A DNA stretch of 64,000 nt from assembly GCA_001898825.1 (NCBI GenBank), contig MKVK01000011.1, positions 186,001 through 250,000 on the forward strand, given 5' to 3'. Positions within the stretch are counted from its first letter, which is position 1. Every line of letters starts with the position of its first letter. The notes below the pieces were generated by a model that saw only the letters and a program-made list of their open reading frames with translations, ran no database searches and was not told where the DNA came from. Positions 45,601 through 55,151 of this stretch are shown here, one piece after another. Source of the stretch: Magnetospirillum sp. 64-120. GTDB taxonomy: Bacteria > Pseudomonadota > Alphaproteobacteria > Rhodospirillales > Magnetospirillaceae. The position numbers and the translations under genes are program-made.

Positions 45601-47145
45601 ATGAGCGGGGCCAAGACCTTTTACGTGACCACGCCCATCTATTACGTCAACGACAAGCCCCATATCGGCCACGCCTACACCACGCTGGCCTGCGATGTGC
45701 TGGCCCGCTTCAAGCGCCTGGACGGCTATGACGTCAAGTTCCTGACCGGTACCGACGAACATGGGCAGAAGGTGGAAAAGTCCGCCGAGGTGGCCGGCAT
45801 CTCGCCTCAGGCCCTGGCTGACAAAAATTCCGCCAATTTCCGCGAGCTGGCGGCTCGTCTCAATTGTTCCAACGATGATTTCATCCGCACCACCGAAAAG
45901 CGCCACGTGGCCGCCGTGCAGGCGCTGTGGACCAAGCTGGTGGAATCCGGCGACATCTATCTGGGCCATTACGAAGGCTGGTATTCGGTCCGCGACGAAG
46001 CCTTCTATGGCGAGGACGAACTGGTCGCCGGTCCCAATGGCAGAAAACTGGCGCCCACCGGGGCGCCGGTGGAATGGGTCAAGGAGCCCAGCTATTTCTT
46101 CCGCCTGTCGGCCTGGCAGGACAAGTTGCTGGAATGGTACGACGCCAACCCCGATTGCGTCGCCCCGCAGTCACGCCGCAACGAAGTGATCAGCTTCGTC
46201 AAGGGCGGCCTGCAGGATCTGTCGGTGTCGCGCACCAGCTTTAAATGGGGCATTCCTGTCCCCGGCGACGACGCCCACGTCATGTATGTGTGGCTGGATG
46301 CGCTGACCAACTACATCACCGCTGTCGGCTATCCCGATCAGGGGGGCGACTACGCCCGTTACTGGCCCGCCGACCTGCACATGGTGGGCAAGGACATCGT
46401 GCGCTTCCACGCCGTCTATTGGCCGGCCTTCCTGATGGCCGCCGGCCTGAAGCCGGCCACCCGCGTCTTCGCCCATGGCTGGTGGACCAACGAAGGCCAA
46501 AAGATTTCCAAGTCGGTGGGCAACGTCATCGACCCGCTGGAACTGATCGAAAAATACGGCCTGGACCAGGTGCGCTATTTCATGCTGCGCGAGGTTCCCT
46601 TCGGCAATGACGGCGATTACAGCCATCGCGCCATGGTCATGCGCATGAACAGCGAATTGGCCAATGATTACGGTAACTTGGCCCAACGTGTTCTGTCGAT
46701 GATCGGCAAGAATTGCGGCAATGCGGTGCCGGTCCATGGCGAGTTCAACGACGACGACCGCGAGATGCTGGACGCCGCCCACGGCCTGTTGCACAAACTG
46801 CGCGACGCCATGGATCGTCAGGTCTTCCACGAAGGCCTGGAAGCCCTGTGGGTGGTTATCCGTGCCGCCAACGGCTATGTGGACCGCCAGGCGCCCTGGA
46901 CCCTGAAGAAGACCGATCCGGCCCGCATGGGCACGGTGTTGTGGGTGCTGGCGGAAACCATCCGCAATCTGGCGCTGCTGACCCAGGCCTTTATGCCCGA
47001 CAGCTCGGCCAAGTTGCTGGATCAACTGGCGGTCACCGAACGCAGCTTGGATCGCTGCGGGTCGCACCACGCCTTGAAGCCGGGCACGCCCTTGCCGGTG
47101 CCGCAAGGCGTGTTCCCGCGCTTCGTCGAAGAACAGCCGGAGTAA
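45601..47145 (+). CDS. metG: Methionyl-tRNA synthetase
   Basis: 514 residues. Class I motifs: HIGHAYTTLACDVLARFKR (HIGH) and KISKSVGN (KMSKS type). There is no C-terminal tRNA-binding extension, consistent with the short alphaproteobacterial form. GGAGAAAAGC precedes the ATG. Confidence 0.97.
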   Translation: MSGAKTFYVTTPIYYVNDKPHIGHAYTTLACDVLARFKRLDGYDVKFLTGTDEHGQKVEKSAEVAGISPQALADKNSANFRELAARLNCSNDDFIRTTEKRHVAAVQALWTKLVESGDIYLGHYEGWYSVRDEAFYGEDELVAGPNGRKLAPTGAPVEWVKEPSYFFRLSAWQDKLLEWYDANPDCVAPQSRRNEVISFVKGGLQDLSVSRTSFKWGIPVPGDDAHVMYVWLDALTNYITAVGYPDQGGDYARYWPADLHMVGKDIVRFHAVYWPAFLMAAGLKPATRVFAHGWWTNEGQKISKSVGNVIDPLELIEKYGLDQVRYFMLREVPFGNDGDYSHRAMVMRMNSELANDYGNLAQRVLSMIGKNCGNAVPVHGEFNDDDREMLDAAHGLLHKLRDAMDRQVFHEGLEALWVVIRAANGYVDRQAPWTLKKTDPARMGTVLWVLAETIRNLALLTQAFMPDSSAKLLDQLAVTERSLDRCGSHHALKPGTPLPVPQGVFPRFVEEQPE

Positions 47146-47150
47146 GCCTG

Positions 47151-47930
47151 ATGCTGGTGGACAGCCACTGCCATCTGGATTTTCCCGATTTCGCCGAGGA
47201 ACTGGACCAGGTGGTCGCCCGGGCGAGGGACGGGGGCGTGGGGTTGATGCTGACCATCAACACCCATGTCAGCCGTTTTCCCCGGGTGCTGGCGGTGGCG
47301 GAACGTTTCGACGACGTCTATTGCACGGTGGGCATCCATCCGCACGAGGCGGGGGCCGAGCCGGCCACCGATGCCGACACCCTGATCGGTCTGGCCCAAC
47401 ACCCCAAGGTGGTGGGGTTCGGTGAAACCGGCCTGGATTATTACTACGACAAAAGCCCGCGTGACCGCCAGCAGGCCAGTTTCCGCGCCCATATCGAAGC
47501 GTCGCGCCGCTCCGGCCTGCCGGTGATCATCCATACCCGCGACGCCGACGACGACATGGCCCGCATCCTGACCGAGGAACATGCCAAGGGGCCGTTCCCC
47601 GGCTTGGTCCATTGCTTCAGCTCTGGGCCGCAACTCGCTGAAATCGCAATCAATCTTGGGCTTTATATCTCGATTTCCGGGATCGTGACCTTCAAGAAGG
47701 CCGAAGCGCTTCAGGCCACGGTTTCCGGCCTGCCGCTGGACCGGCTGCTGGTGGAAACCGACTGTCCCTATCTGGCGCCCATTCCCTATCGCGGCAAGCG
47801 CAACGAACCGGCCTATGTGGCCCATACGGCGGCCAAGGTGGCGGAACTGCAGGGCGTCGGCATCGCTCAGCTGGAACAGGCGACCACCGATAATTTCCTG
47901 CGTCTGTTCACCAAGGTGCCAGCGCCATGA
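47151..47930 (+). CDS. tatD: TatD-family metal-dependent DNase
   Basis: 259 residues. Metal ligands in VDSHCHLDF, GETGLDYYY, IIHTRDADDD, the HCF segment and ETDCPYLAP. TatD/YcfH enzymes are 3'-5' exonucleases or D-aminoacyl-tRNA-like hydrolases of the amidohydrolase superfamily. It is placed between metG and a metallo-beta-lactamase gene, as in many alphaproteobacteria, and overlaps the latter by 4 bases. Confidence 0.94.
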   Translation: MLVDSHCHLDFPDFAEELDQVVARARDGGVGLMLTINTHVSRFPRVLAVAERFDDVYCTVGIHPHEAGAEPATDADTLIGLAQHPKVVGFGETGLDYYYDKSPRDRQQASFRAHIEASRRSGLPVIIHTRDADDDMARILTEEHAKGPFPGLVHCFSSGPQLAEIAINLGLYISISGIVTFKKAEALQATVSGLPLDRLLVETDCPYLAPIPYRGKRNEPAYVAHTAAKVAELQGVGIAQLEQATTDNFLRLFTKVPAP

Positions 47931-48691
47931 AGGCGACCATCCTGGGATGTGGGGCGGCCGGCGGCGTGCCCAGCATTTCCCGGGGTTGGGGGGCGTGCGA
48001 TCCGTCCAATCCACGCAATCGGCGGCGGCGGCCGTCCATCCTGGTCCACGCCCCCGAAGGTGACATCCTGGTGGATTCCGCGCCCGATCTACGAGAGCAG
48101 TTGTTGGATGCGGGTGTCCGTGCCCTGGCCGGGGTGCTTTACACCCACGACCACGCCGACCACCTGCACGGCATCGATGACTTGCGCGAGGTCAACCGCG
48201 CCATGCGCGCCCCTTTGCCCATCCATGCCGCCCCCGAGGTCCTGGACAGCATCCGCATCCGTTTTCCCTATGTGGTCGGCGGGGTGGAAGAGGGACAAAG
48301 CATCTACAAGCCCATGCTGGACCTGCACGCCATTGATGGTTCGTTCCAGCTTGCCGGAACGTCGGTTCAAGCTTTCGACCAGGATCACGGCTATTGCCGG
48401 ACCACCGGTTTCCGCTTCGGTCCCTTGGCTTATTCCACCGACGCCGTCGATCTGCCCGAGGATTCCTTCGCCATTCTGCAAGGAATCGACACCTGGATCG
48501 TCGGCTGCCTGACCTATGACCCGCACCCGACCCACGCCCATCTGGACAACGTGCTGTCGTGGATCGACCGGGTCAAGCCGCGGCGGGCCTATTTGACGCA
48601 CATGACGCCCAGTCTGGATTACGATTCCCTGTGTGCCCGCCTGCCGAGCCATGTTCGCCCGGCCCATGACGGCCTGGTCATCAGCGTCTAA
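47927..48691 (+). CDS. Metallo-beta-lactamase-fold hydrolase (PhnP-like)
   Basis: 254 residues. The metal-binding motif THDHADHLHG, the ILVDSAPDLREQLL segment and the C-terminal LTHMTPSLDY block. Homologues next to metG-tatD are annotated as PhnP-like phosphodiesterases; no phosphonate genes are near, so the substrate is uncertain. Confidence 0.9.
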   Translation: MKATILGCGAAGGVPSISRGWGACDPSNPRNRRRRPSILVHAPEGDILVDSAPDLREQLLDAGVRALAGVLYTHDHADHLHGIDDLREVNRAMRAPLPIHAAPEVLDSIRIRFPYVVGGVEEGQSIYKPMLDLHAIDGSFQLAGTSVQAFDQDHGYCRTTGFRFGPLAYSTDAVDLPEDSFAILQGIDTWIVGCLTYDPHPTHAHLDNVLSWIDRVKPRRAYLTHMTPSLDYDSLCARLPSHVRPAHDGLVISV

Positions 48692-49000
48692 GCTTCCGCA
48701 ATAGTTGATTTTTTTGATTTTGGTTCCAATCTTCCAGTTTGATGGTGGGATTGGGCGCAAAAGTGTTTTTTAATATTTAAAAATAAGTGTCCGGTCTGCC
48801 TCATGCCATCCTTAAGTATTGTATTCGATGCCTGAAGGACCGGGCCTGAATACAGGATATTTTATACCGCCTATAGCCTGTTTGATGTAGGCTTGAGCAA
48901 AGACTGTTTCCTGGTGATCACTCTGATGAGTGCGCAACAACAGCGAAAAATAAGAATTCAAGTGGAATTCCTGACGAAGGTTTTGATTGGGAAACCATCC
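48692..49000. other. AT-rich intergenic region upstream of the hybrid kinase
   Basis: 309 bases with much more A and T than the genes around it. Two inverted repeats are visible: TTTTTAA-TAT-TTAAAAA at 48767-48783, and TGTATTC/GAATACA at 48820-48854 with a 21-base spacer. The frame of the next gene is open back to 48893 but its codon use upstream of 49001 is unlike coding sequence. A promoter for the kinase operon is expected here; no clear -10/-35 was found. Confidence 0.5.
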
Positions 49001-52000
49001 ATGCTGGCCCCTCGCTCTGCGCTTGTCGCCTTTCTGATCCTGTTCATCCCCTCGGCCCTGGTGACCGGGATCGGGGGCGTGGTCTACGGCCAGGCTGAAA
49101 TCCAGCTGCGGATTGAAAGACGTGCCTTGGCGGAGACGTCCAACGTGGATGTGGGCGGCCTGGCCATCCGCGAAACCCTGCATGCCATCGCCTCGGACAT
49201 CATTTACCTGGGGAATCTGCCGCGCCTGAAGGCGGCACTCGACAAGCCTTCGGCCGAGAACTTGGCCTTGCTGTCAGACAACCTGTCCATCTTCATGGAT
49301 AGTTTTGCCATTTACGATCAGGTGCGCTGGATCGATTTCACCGGCAAGGAACGGATGCGTCTGAATTTCGACCGGAAGGAAGGCCGTTCGTGGGTTGTGC
49401 CCGAGGGGCAGCTGGCAGACAAATCAAATAGATATTATTTTCAAAATGCGCTGAGTCTGGCCCCAAGATCCATCTATCTGTCGCCCTTCGACCTGAATGT
49501 CGAAAACGAATCCATCGAATTGCCGCTCAAGCCGACATTGCGGTTGGCGACGCCGGCCGTGGATTCAAGCGGGCGTCGCAAAGGCGTCATCGTCATCAAC
49601 TATCTTGGCGACAGCCTGCTCGACACCTTCAGCGCCTCGTCCAGGCGGATGCATGCCAACTTGATGTTGCTGAACGGTGATGGTTTTTGGCTGCGATCCC
49701 CCAACCCGGAACAGGAATGGGGATTCATGTTCAATCGCCAGGACGACCGCTTCGGCGTCTCCAATCCCAAGGTCTGGGGATTGATCCAAAGTCAGAATTT
49801 GGGGCAGGTGCAGTTGGATGACGGCGTCTGGACATGGCAGCGCATTTATCCGGTCGACGAAGTCAAACGTGCCGGGCGCTTGAACGCAGCCGCACGGGTC
49901 ACGCCAGACATTTCCCTGAAAAACGATTATGTGTGGACCATCGTCACCCATGTTCCCAGCAGCGAGATCCGCCAAATCGCGTTTTCCGTCTGGAAGGGGC
50001 TGGCGTTTCCGTTCACGCTGTTCGGCTTGATCCTGTTCCTGGGATGCTGGGCTTTGGCGCTGTTCCATCAGCGTATTCGACGACTGAACACGGTTCTGGA
50101 ACGACGTGCCGCCGACGCCGAAGCGGCCGGTAATGCCAAAGCCGCATTTCTGGCCAACATGAGCCATGAAATCCGCACCCCCATGAACGCGGTGCTGGGC
50201 TTGACCTATCTGTTGCAGCAACGGGCCCTGAAGCCGGAAGAAAAGGATCTGGTCAGCAAGATCGGCATTGCCGGCCGGTCCTTGCTCGCCATCATCAACG
50301 ACATCCTGGATTTCTCGAAGATCGAGGCCGGCCGGCTGGAACTTGAACACACCAAGTTCCGCCTGCAGGACGTGCTGGACAATGTGGGCGCCATCATGGC
50401 CGCGTCGGCCTGTGACAAGGACATCGAACTGGTTGTCGGGGCGGCGCCCGCCGACAGCAACCATCTGATGGGCGACCCGTCGCGCTTGCAGCAGATCCTG
50501 GTCAACCTGACCGGCAACGCCATCAAGTTCACCGAATCGGGCGAAGTCAGCCTGCAGGTTCAGCGCATGGCCCGTGACGGCGGTGGGGCCTGTCTGCGTT
50601 TTTCTGTGCGCGATACCGGCATCGGCATTCCACCAGACAAGCAAAGCCTGATTTTCTCCAACTTTTCGCAAGCCGACATGACCACGGCGCGCCGTTTCGG
50701 TGGCACCGGCCTGGGACTGTCCATCTCGCGCCATCTGGTGCAGATGATGGGGGGCGAAATCGGCGTGACCAGCCAGCCGGGGGTGGGCAGCGAATTTTGG
50801 TTCACCATCCCGTTCCAGGTGGCCGAGCAGAACGGTTTCGCCGTGCCGACCATGGCCTACCTCAATGTTCTGGTCGTCGACGACCATACCGTCGCCCGCG
50901 AAAGCCTGGCGGAAATCGTCCGCGGACTGGGATGGCAGGCCGATTGTGCCGGTTCCGGTCATCAGGCCCTGCGCATGTACCGCGAACGTGCCGAATCCGG
51001 TCGACCCTATGACGTGGTGCTGATGGATTGGCGCATGCCCGACATGGATGGTATCCAGACCGGCAAGGCCCTGCGTCAGATAGGTGAGGGGGGGCATTCC
51101 CCCATCATCATCATGGTCAGCGCCTATGCCCGCGATGACCTGCTGAAGCACCCGGATTCGGCTGTCGCCGACCTGATTTTGAACAAGCCGGTGACCGCGT
51201 CGGCTGCCTATAACGCCATTGCCGAGGCCAAGCGCATACGCTCGGGCGGCGACGTCGTCACCGCCAGCCTGGGAAAACAAGGGGCCCGGCTGGTTGGGAT
51301 GCGGGTGCTGGTGGTGGACGACAGCACCATCAATTGCGAAGTCGCCCGCCGCATCCTGGAATCCGAAGGGGCGTCGGTGACCTTGGCCAATGACGGCGTG
51401 CACGCCCTGTCCATCTTGATGGGCGACGCCGAAAATATCGATGCCGTGCTGATGGACGTCCAGATGCCGGTGTTGGATGGATATGAAACCACCCGCCGCA
51501 TCCGCAGCGAGTTGAAGCTTCTGCGTCTGCCGGTCATCGCCCTGACCGCCGGCGCTTTCCTAAGTCAACAACAAGCGGCCATCGCCGCCGGCATGGATGA
51601 CTTCATCGCCAAACCTTTCGAGGTCGAGCAGATGATCGGCATCTTGCAACGCCTGGCCGGGAAAACCACGCCGCAGCCCCTGCCGACACCGTTACCGCCG
51701 CCATCGCAGGACGCGATTCCCGATGTGGTGTTCGACCAGGACAAGGCGATGTCCAATTGGCGCGACACCGAGGTCCTGCACCGCTATTTGCGCTATTTCT
51801 CAGCCAATTACGCCGACGCGTTCAACGCCATCAGGGAACATGTCAAGGCCGGGGAAACCGACAAAGCCGCCGCCTTGACCCACAAGATCAAAGGCGCGGC
51901 CGGAAATCTGGCCCTGTACCGGGTCCATTCAGCTGCGGCCCGTTTGGACGAGGCCATCCATCAAAACAGCCCATCGCTGACATTGCAAATCGAAGCGCTT

Positions 52001-52312
52001 GGTTCCACTTTAAAGGAAGCATTCGCCCATATCGGCCAATTAACCCAGGCGACGGCGCAGGGCAACAGCAGCGACTTTGTCACCAACTTGCATTCTGCCG
52101 CCAGCATGTTGGGCGAGTTGATCGAGATGTTGAACCTGGACAGTCCCGACGAGTGCGAGCCGATTTTGGCGGCGTTGAGTTCGGTCATGCCCAGCCCGAT
52201 GCTGGAGCCGATCCGCGTCCATGTGGAATCGTTTGATTTCAGGGGGGCTGAACGGGAAGCCCGTAAACTGGCCGAAAATTTGGGCATCAAGACAGGAGCC
52301 AACGACCCATGA
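49001..52312 (+). CDS. Hybrid sensor histidine kinase (two REC domains and Hpt)
   Basis: 1103 residues from the ATG at 49001; TTG 48893 and ATG 48926 are in frame but the extension is AT-rich. Domains: TM helix (about 7-28), a periplasmic sensor region of about 300 residues (Cache-like), TM2 (about 334-356), HisKA with His389 in MSHEIRTPMN, HATPase (DTGIGIP and GGTGLGLS), REC1 with Asp676, REC2 with Asp819, and an Hpt domain with His961 in THKIKGAAGN. A complete phosphorelay is therefore in one chain. It overlaps the HD-GYP gene by 4 bases, so the latter is the likely output. Confidence 0.92.
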   Translation: MLAPRSALVAFLILFIPSALVTGIGGVVYGQAEIQLRIERRALAETSNVDVGGLAIRETLHAIASDIIYLGNLPRLKAALDKPSAENLALLSDNLSIFMDSFAIYDQVRWIDFTGKERMRLNFDRKEGRSWVVPEGQLADKSNRYYFQNALSLAPRSIYLSPFDLNVENESIELPLKPTLRLATPAVDSSGRRKGVIVINYLGDSLLDTFSASSRRMHANLMLLNGDGFWLRSPNPEQEWGFMFNRQDDRFGVSNPKVWGLIQSQNLGQVQLDDGVWTWQRIYPVDEVKRAGRLNAAARVTPDISLKNDYVWTIVTHVPSSEIRQIAFSVWKGLAFPFTLFGLILFLGCWALALFHQRIRRLNTVLERRAADAEAAGNAKAAFLANMSHEIRTPMNAVLGLTYLLQQRALKPEEKDLVSKIGIAGRSLLAIINDILDFSKIEAGRLELEHTKFRLQDVLDNVGAIMAASACDKDIELVVGAAPADSNHLMGDPSRLQQILVNLTGNAIKFTESGEVSLQVQRMARDGGGACLRFSVRDTGIGIPPDKQSLIFSNFSQADMTTARRFGGTGLGLSISRHLVQMMGGEIGVTSQPGVGSEFWFTIPFQVAEQNGFAVPTMAYLNVLVVDDHTVARESLAEIVRGLGWQADCAGSGHQALRMYRERAESGRPYDVVLMDWRMPDMDGIQTGKALRQIGEGGHSPIIIMVSAYARDDLLKHPDSAVADLILNKPVTASAAYNAIAEAKRIRSGGDVVTASLGKQGARLVGMRVLVVDDSTINCEVARRILESEGASVTLANDGVHALSILMGDAENIDAVLMDVQMPVLDGYETTRRIRSELKLLRLPVIALTAGAFLSQQQAAIAAGMDDFIAKPFEVEQMIGILQRLAGKTTPQPLPTPLPPPSQDAIPDVVFDQDKAMSNWRDTEVLHRYLRYFSANYADAFNAIREHVKAGETDKAAALTHKIKGAAGNLALYRVHSAAARLDEAIHQNSPSLTLQIEALGSTLKEAFAHIGQLTQATAQGNSSDFVTNLHSAASMLGELIEMLNLDSPDECEPILAALSSVMPSPMLEPIRVHVESFDFRGAEREARKLAENLGIKTGANDP

Positions 52313-53334
52313 AGATTGGTTCCGTATTATGCGTGGATGACGAACCGACCAATCTTGAGGTTTTGCGCCGGGCGTTGCGGGACAGCTATGTCCTGACCTT
52401 TGCGCGCTCTGGCGAAGAAGCCTTGGCGGCATTCAAAAAACATAGGCCTAGCTTGGTGTTGCTGGATGTGGAAATGCCTGACATGAATGGCTATGACGTC
52501 TGTCGTGCCATTCGTTCTTTGCCCCATGGCGAGAACGTCCCCATCTTGTTCGTGACCGGTCGCAGCAGCGAAGCCGACGAAAAGGCCGGTTTCGACGCCG
52601 GTGGCGTCGACTACATCACCAAACCCATTTCAGCCCCCATCGTCCAGGCCCGTGTCCGCACCCATCTGTCCTTGGTGCGTCTGCCGCTTTTGGAACAAAG
52701 TCACCGCGACGCCATTTCCATGCTGGGCGAGGCGGGGCATTACAACGACAACGACACTGGCCTGCATATCTGGCGTATGGCGTCGTACAGCCGCGCCCTG
52801 GCCGCTGCCGTCGGGTGGGGCAGGGACGACCAGGAGCTTTTGGAACAGGCCGCCCCCATGCACGATACCGGCAAGATCGGCATTCCGGATTCCATTCTGA
52901 AAAAGCCCGGGCCGCTGACCGATGACGAATGGGTGGTGATGCGCACCCACCCGAAAATCGGATATGACATCCTGAGCAAAAGTGACGCCGGCGTCTTCCG
53001 TCTGGCGGCCGAGGTGGCGCTTTATCACCATGAACGTTGGGACGGTACCGGCTATCCCCATGGCTTGTCGGGCAACGACATCCCTGAATCCGCCCGCATC
53101 GTCGCTGTCGCCGACATGTTCGACGCGCTGTGCATGAAGCGCCCTTACAAGGACGCTTGGCCCTTGGACCAAGTTCAGCGGGTGTTGTGCGAGAATTCCG
53201 GCGTTAATCTGGAGCCGCGCCTAGTTGACTCATTTTTCAACATAATGCCAGAAATCATTGAAATACAACAAGAATGGGATTCTCAGGAAATGGCTATCGA
53301 GGTCTGTACTGAGGGAAATGCAGTCCCCAGATGA
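52309..53334 (+). CDS. Response regulator with HD-GYP phosphodiesterase domain
   Basis: 341 residues. REC domain with Asp53 (LVLLDVEMP) and Lys105; HD-GYP domain with His185-Asp186 (MHDTGKIG) and HHERWDGTGYPHG at 240-252, so the catalytic residues are present. HD-GYP enzymes break down c-di-GMP. The start overlaps the hybrid kinase stop (ATGA), which suggests a direct kinase-regulator pair. The 3' end overlaps the convergent gene by 41 bases. Confidence 0.94.
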   Translation: MKIGSVLCVDDEPTNLEVLRRALRDSYVLTFARSGEEALAAFKKHRPSLVLLDVEMPDMNGYDVCRAIRSLPHGENVPILFVTGRSSEADEKAGFDAGGVDYITKPISAPIVQARVRTHLSLVRLPLLEQSHRDAISMLGEAGHYNDNDTGLHIWRMASYSRALAAAVGWGRDDQELLEQAAPMHDTGKIGIPDSILKKPGPLTDDEWVVMRTHPKIGYDILSKSDAGVFRLAAEVALYHHERWDGTGYPHGLSGNDIPESARIVAVADMFDALCMKRPYKDAWPLDQVQRVLCENSGVNLEPRLVDSFFNIMPEIIEIQQEWDSQEMAIEVCTEGNAVPR

Positions 53335-53941
53335 TGGCGGCGCCGCGGACGGCGAAACCAACCGTCACAGCCAGAAAGGTGGTGGCCACCGGGTCCCATG
53401 AGGGACTGAAAATGTGAAACCCCAGCCACGCCAAGGCACCGATGGCGGCGGCGGTGGCATAAATTTCGCGGTGGAACATCAGCGGCTGTTCGCCGCAGAA
53501 GATATCGCGCATCAGACCGCCGAAACTGGCCGTCATGACCCCCATGACCACGGCAACAATGGGCGGGGCCCCCAAGGCCGTGGCTTTCTGAGCCCCGGCA
53601 ACGGCGAACAACGCCATCCCCAAGGCATCCAGCCACACCAGCAACGGCGACAGGCGACTGAAGGCCTTGGCCGCCCAAAAGGTGGCCAGCGACGCCACCA
53701 AGCTGATGATCAGGTAATTGGGGTCATCGACCCACACAGGGCGCACGCCCAAGACCAGATCGCGCAGCGTACCGCCGCCAATGGCCGTGGCCGTGCCGAC
53801 CACCATGAAGCCCACGGGATCCATCTGCTTGCGTGCCGCCACCAAGGCGCCGGTGATGGCAAAGACGGTGATGCCGACGAAGTCGATCGCGGTGATGACC
53901 TGGGCGGCGGTTTCGGTGATGGTTTGGACGACGTCGGACAT
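53294..53941 (-). CDS. YicG/TRIC-type membrane protein (UPF0126)
   Basis: 215 residues from the ATG at 53941. Two repeated three-helix units, each with a GxxTAxGGGxxRD-like motif (ATAIGGGTLRDLVLG and the second ASFGGLMRDIFCGE) mark UPF0126, bacterial relatives of TRIC cation channels. Upstream codons in the same frame are not family-like. It is convergent with the HD-GYP gene. The role in this organism is unknown. Confidence 0.9.
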   Translation of the reverse strand: MSDVVQTITETAAQVITAIDFVGITVFAITGALVAARKQMDPVGFMVVGTATAIGGGTLRDLVLGVRPVWVDDPNYLIISLVASLATFWAAKAFSRLSPLLVWLDALGMALFAVAGAQKATALGAPPIVAVVMGVMTASFGGLMRDIFCGEQPLMFHREIYATAAAIGALAWLGFHIFSPSWDPVATTFLAVTVGFAVRGAAIIWGLHFPQYRPR

Positions 53942-54150
53942 GGTCCATATACTGGGGCTTGGAACGCTGAAAAGCAATACCTGTTGAGACCCATAATATA
54001 CATTATGCGACAAATGGATAAATCCCATCTTGCCGCCCGTCTGATCTCTCACATCCTTCTCGCCTTCTAACACGTCCTCTGGCCCCACCGGTGGTGAACG
54101 CCCTTGCGACGGATTCGGGAGAATGTGCGGCGGATGAACCCACAATACCC

Positions 54151-54178
54151 TTTATAAGCATGATTATCTGGATATACT
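54151..54178 (+). promoter_or_regulatory. Possible sigma-70-like promoter of the T6SS effector operon
   Basis: TTTATA at 54151-54156 and TATACT at 54173-54178 with a 16-base spacer, in a locally AT-rich stretch 38 bases before the first effector gene. The -35 match is only 4 of 6. Confidence 0.3.
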
Positions 54179-54215
54179 GCTCGCCTAGATAGACGCTTGT
54201 CGCAAGGCCACTCCC

Positions 54216-55145
54216 ATGAGTTCTCGCCACGCACCGCCGCCCACACGTTTTGGCCCTTCCCCAGCTGCCGCGCAGGCCAAAGCGGGGTACAAGCTGGTGG
54301 TTGGCGCCTATCTGCATCAAGGTCCCAAAGCCGCCGGTCTGCCGCCATCCTTGGCGGGACACGCTTTCGTCGGTATCGAGCGGCCGGACGGTCGACGCGA
54401 GACTTTCGGCTTTTCACCGCAAAACCATCACGATGCCAGGGCTGATTACGGTCAGCTGCGCAGTGGTGTCCAGGGCAAGGTGCACGGTGACGCCGCCGCC
54501 TTTGCCAAGCCCGGGGTGCGTACGACTTCTTTGCCCATCTCGGAAAGCCAGGCCATGGCGGCCCTGCGCAAGGTCGACGAATATCGCGCCCGGCGTGAAC
54601 CGTTCAACGCCGCCAGACGCCAATGCACCACCTTCGCCAGCGACGTGGCCAAGGCCGCCGGCGTCACGGTGGACGCAGCGGCCGGTCAACCCCGCTCGTT
54701 CTACCAAGCGCTCAACCGTCCGGACGGCGTTGTCCAAGGGCGTTTCGCCGCCACGATCCAGGCCAAGGGTGACGCCTTCGCCCTGCCCCAATCCTTTTCC
54801 TTGCCGTCGGGTCAAGGACAGTCGATCCCCGACCAAGTGCGCGGCAAGATGGAACGGTTCTTCGGGACTGATTTTTCCCGTGTGCGCGTCCATGTGGGGC
54901 CGGAAGCGCCGGCTATCGGCGCCTTGGCTTTCACCGTTGGCGACACCATCGTCTTCGCCCCCGGCCAGTACGATCCCAACAGCCCGCGAGGACAGCAAAT
55001 CCTGGGGCATGAACTGGCCCATGTGGTGCAGCAACGCGCCGGCCGGGTTCGCAATCCCTTCGGTTCGGGCCTTGCCGTCGTGCAGGACCACGCGTTGGAG
55101 GCCGAGGCCGACCGCCTGGGCATGCGTGCCGCCTTCGGGAGCTAG
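54216..55145 (+). CDS. T6SS-linked effector candidate: HxPPPT tag, permuted papain-like domain, DUF4157
   Basis: 309 residues. The N-terminus reads MSSRHAPPPTRFG. Residues about 25-165 look like a circularly permuted NlpC/P60 (LRAT-like) fold, with His49 in AGHAFVGIE before Cys137 in RRQCTTFASDVA. After a VQGRF/IQAKG linker, residues 203-309 are a DUF4157 domain (IPDQVRGKMERFFGTDFS, then RVHVGPEAP) with a zinc HExxH at 265-269 (GHELAHVVQQ). DUF4157 is common in secreted toxins of T6SS and contractile injection systems. It heads an operon leading to vgrG, 6 bases before the next gene. No immunity gene is evident, so its target is open. Confidence 0.8.
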   Translation: MSSRHAPPPTRFGPSPAAAQAKAGYKLVVGAYLHQGPKAAGLPPSLAGHAFVGIERPDGRRETFGFSPQNHHDARADYGQLRSGVQGKVHGDAAAFAKPGVRTTSLPISESQAMAALRKVDEYRARREPFNAARRQCTTFASDVAKAAGVTVDAAAGQPRSFYQALNRPDGVVQGRFAATIQAKGDAFALPQSFSLPSGQGQSIPDQVRGKMERFFGTDFSRVRVHVGPEAPAIGALAFTVGDTIVFAPGQYDPNSPRGQQILGHELAHVVQQRAGRVRNPFGSGLAVVQDHALEAEADRLGMRAAFGS

Positions 55146-55151
55146 GCGGCG

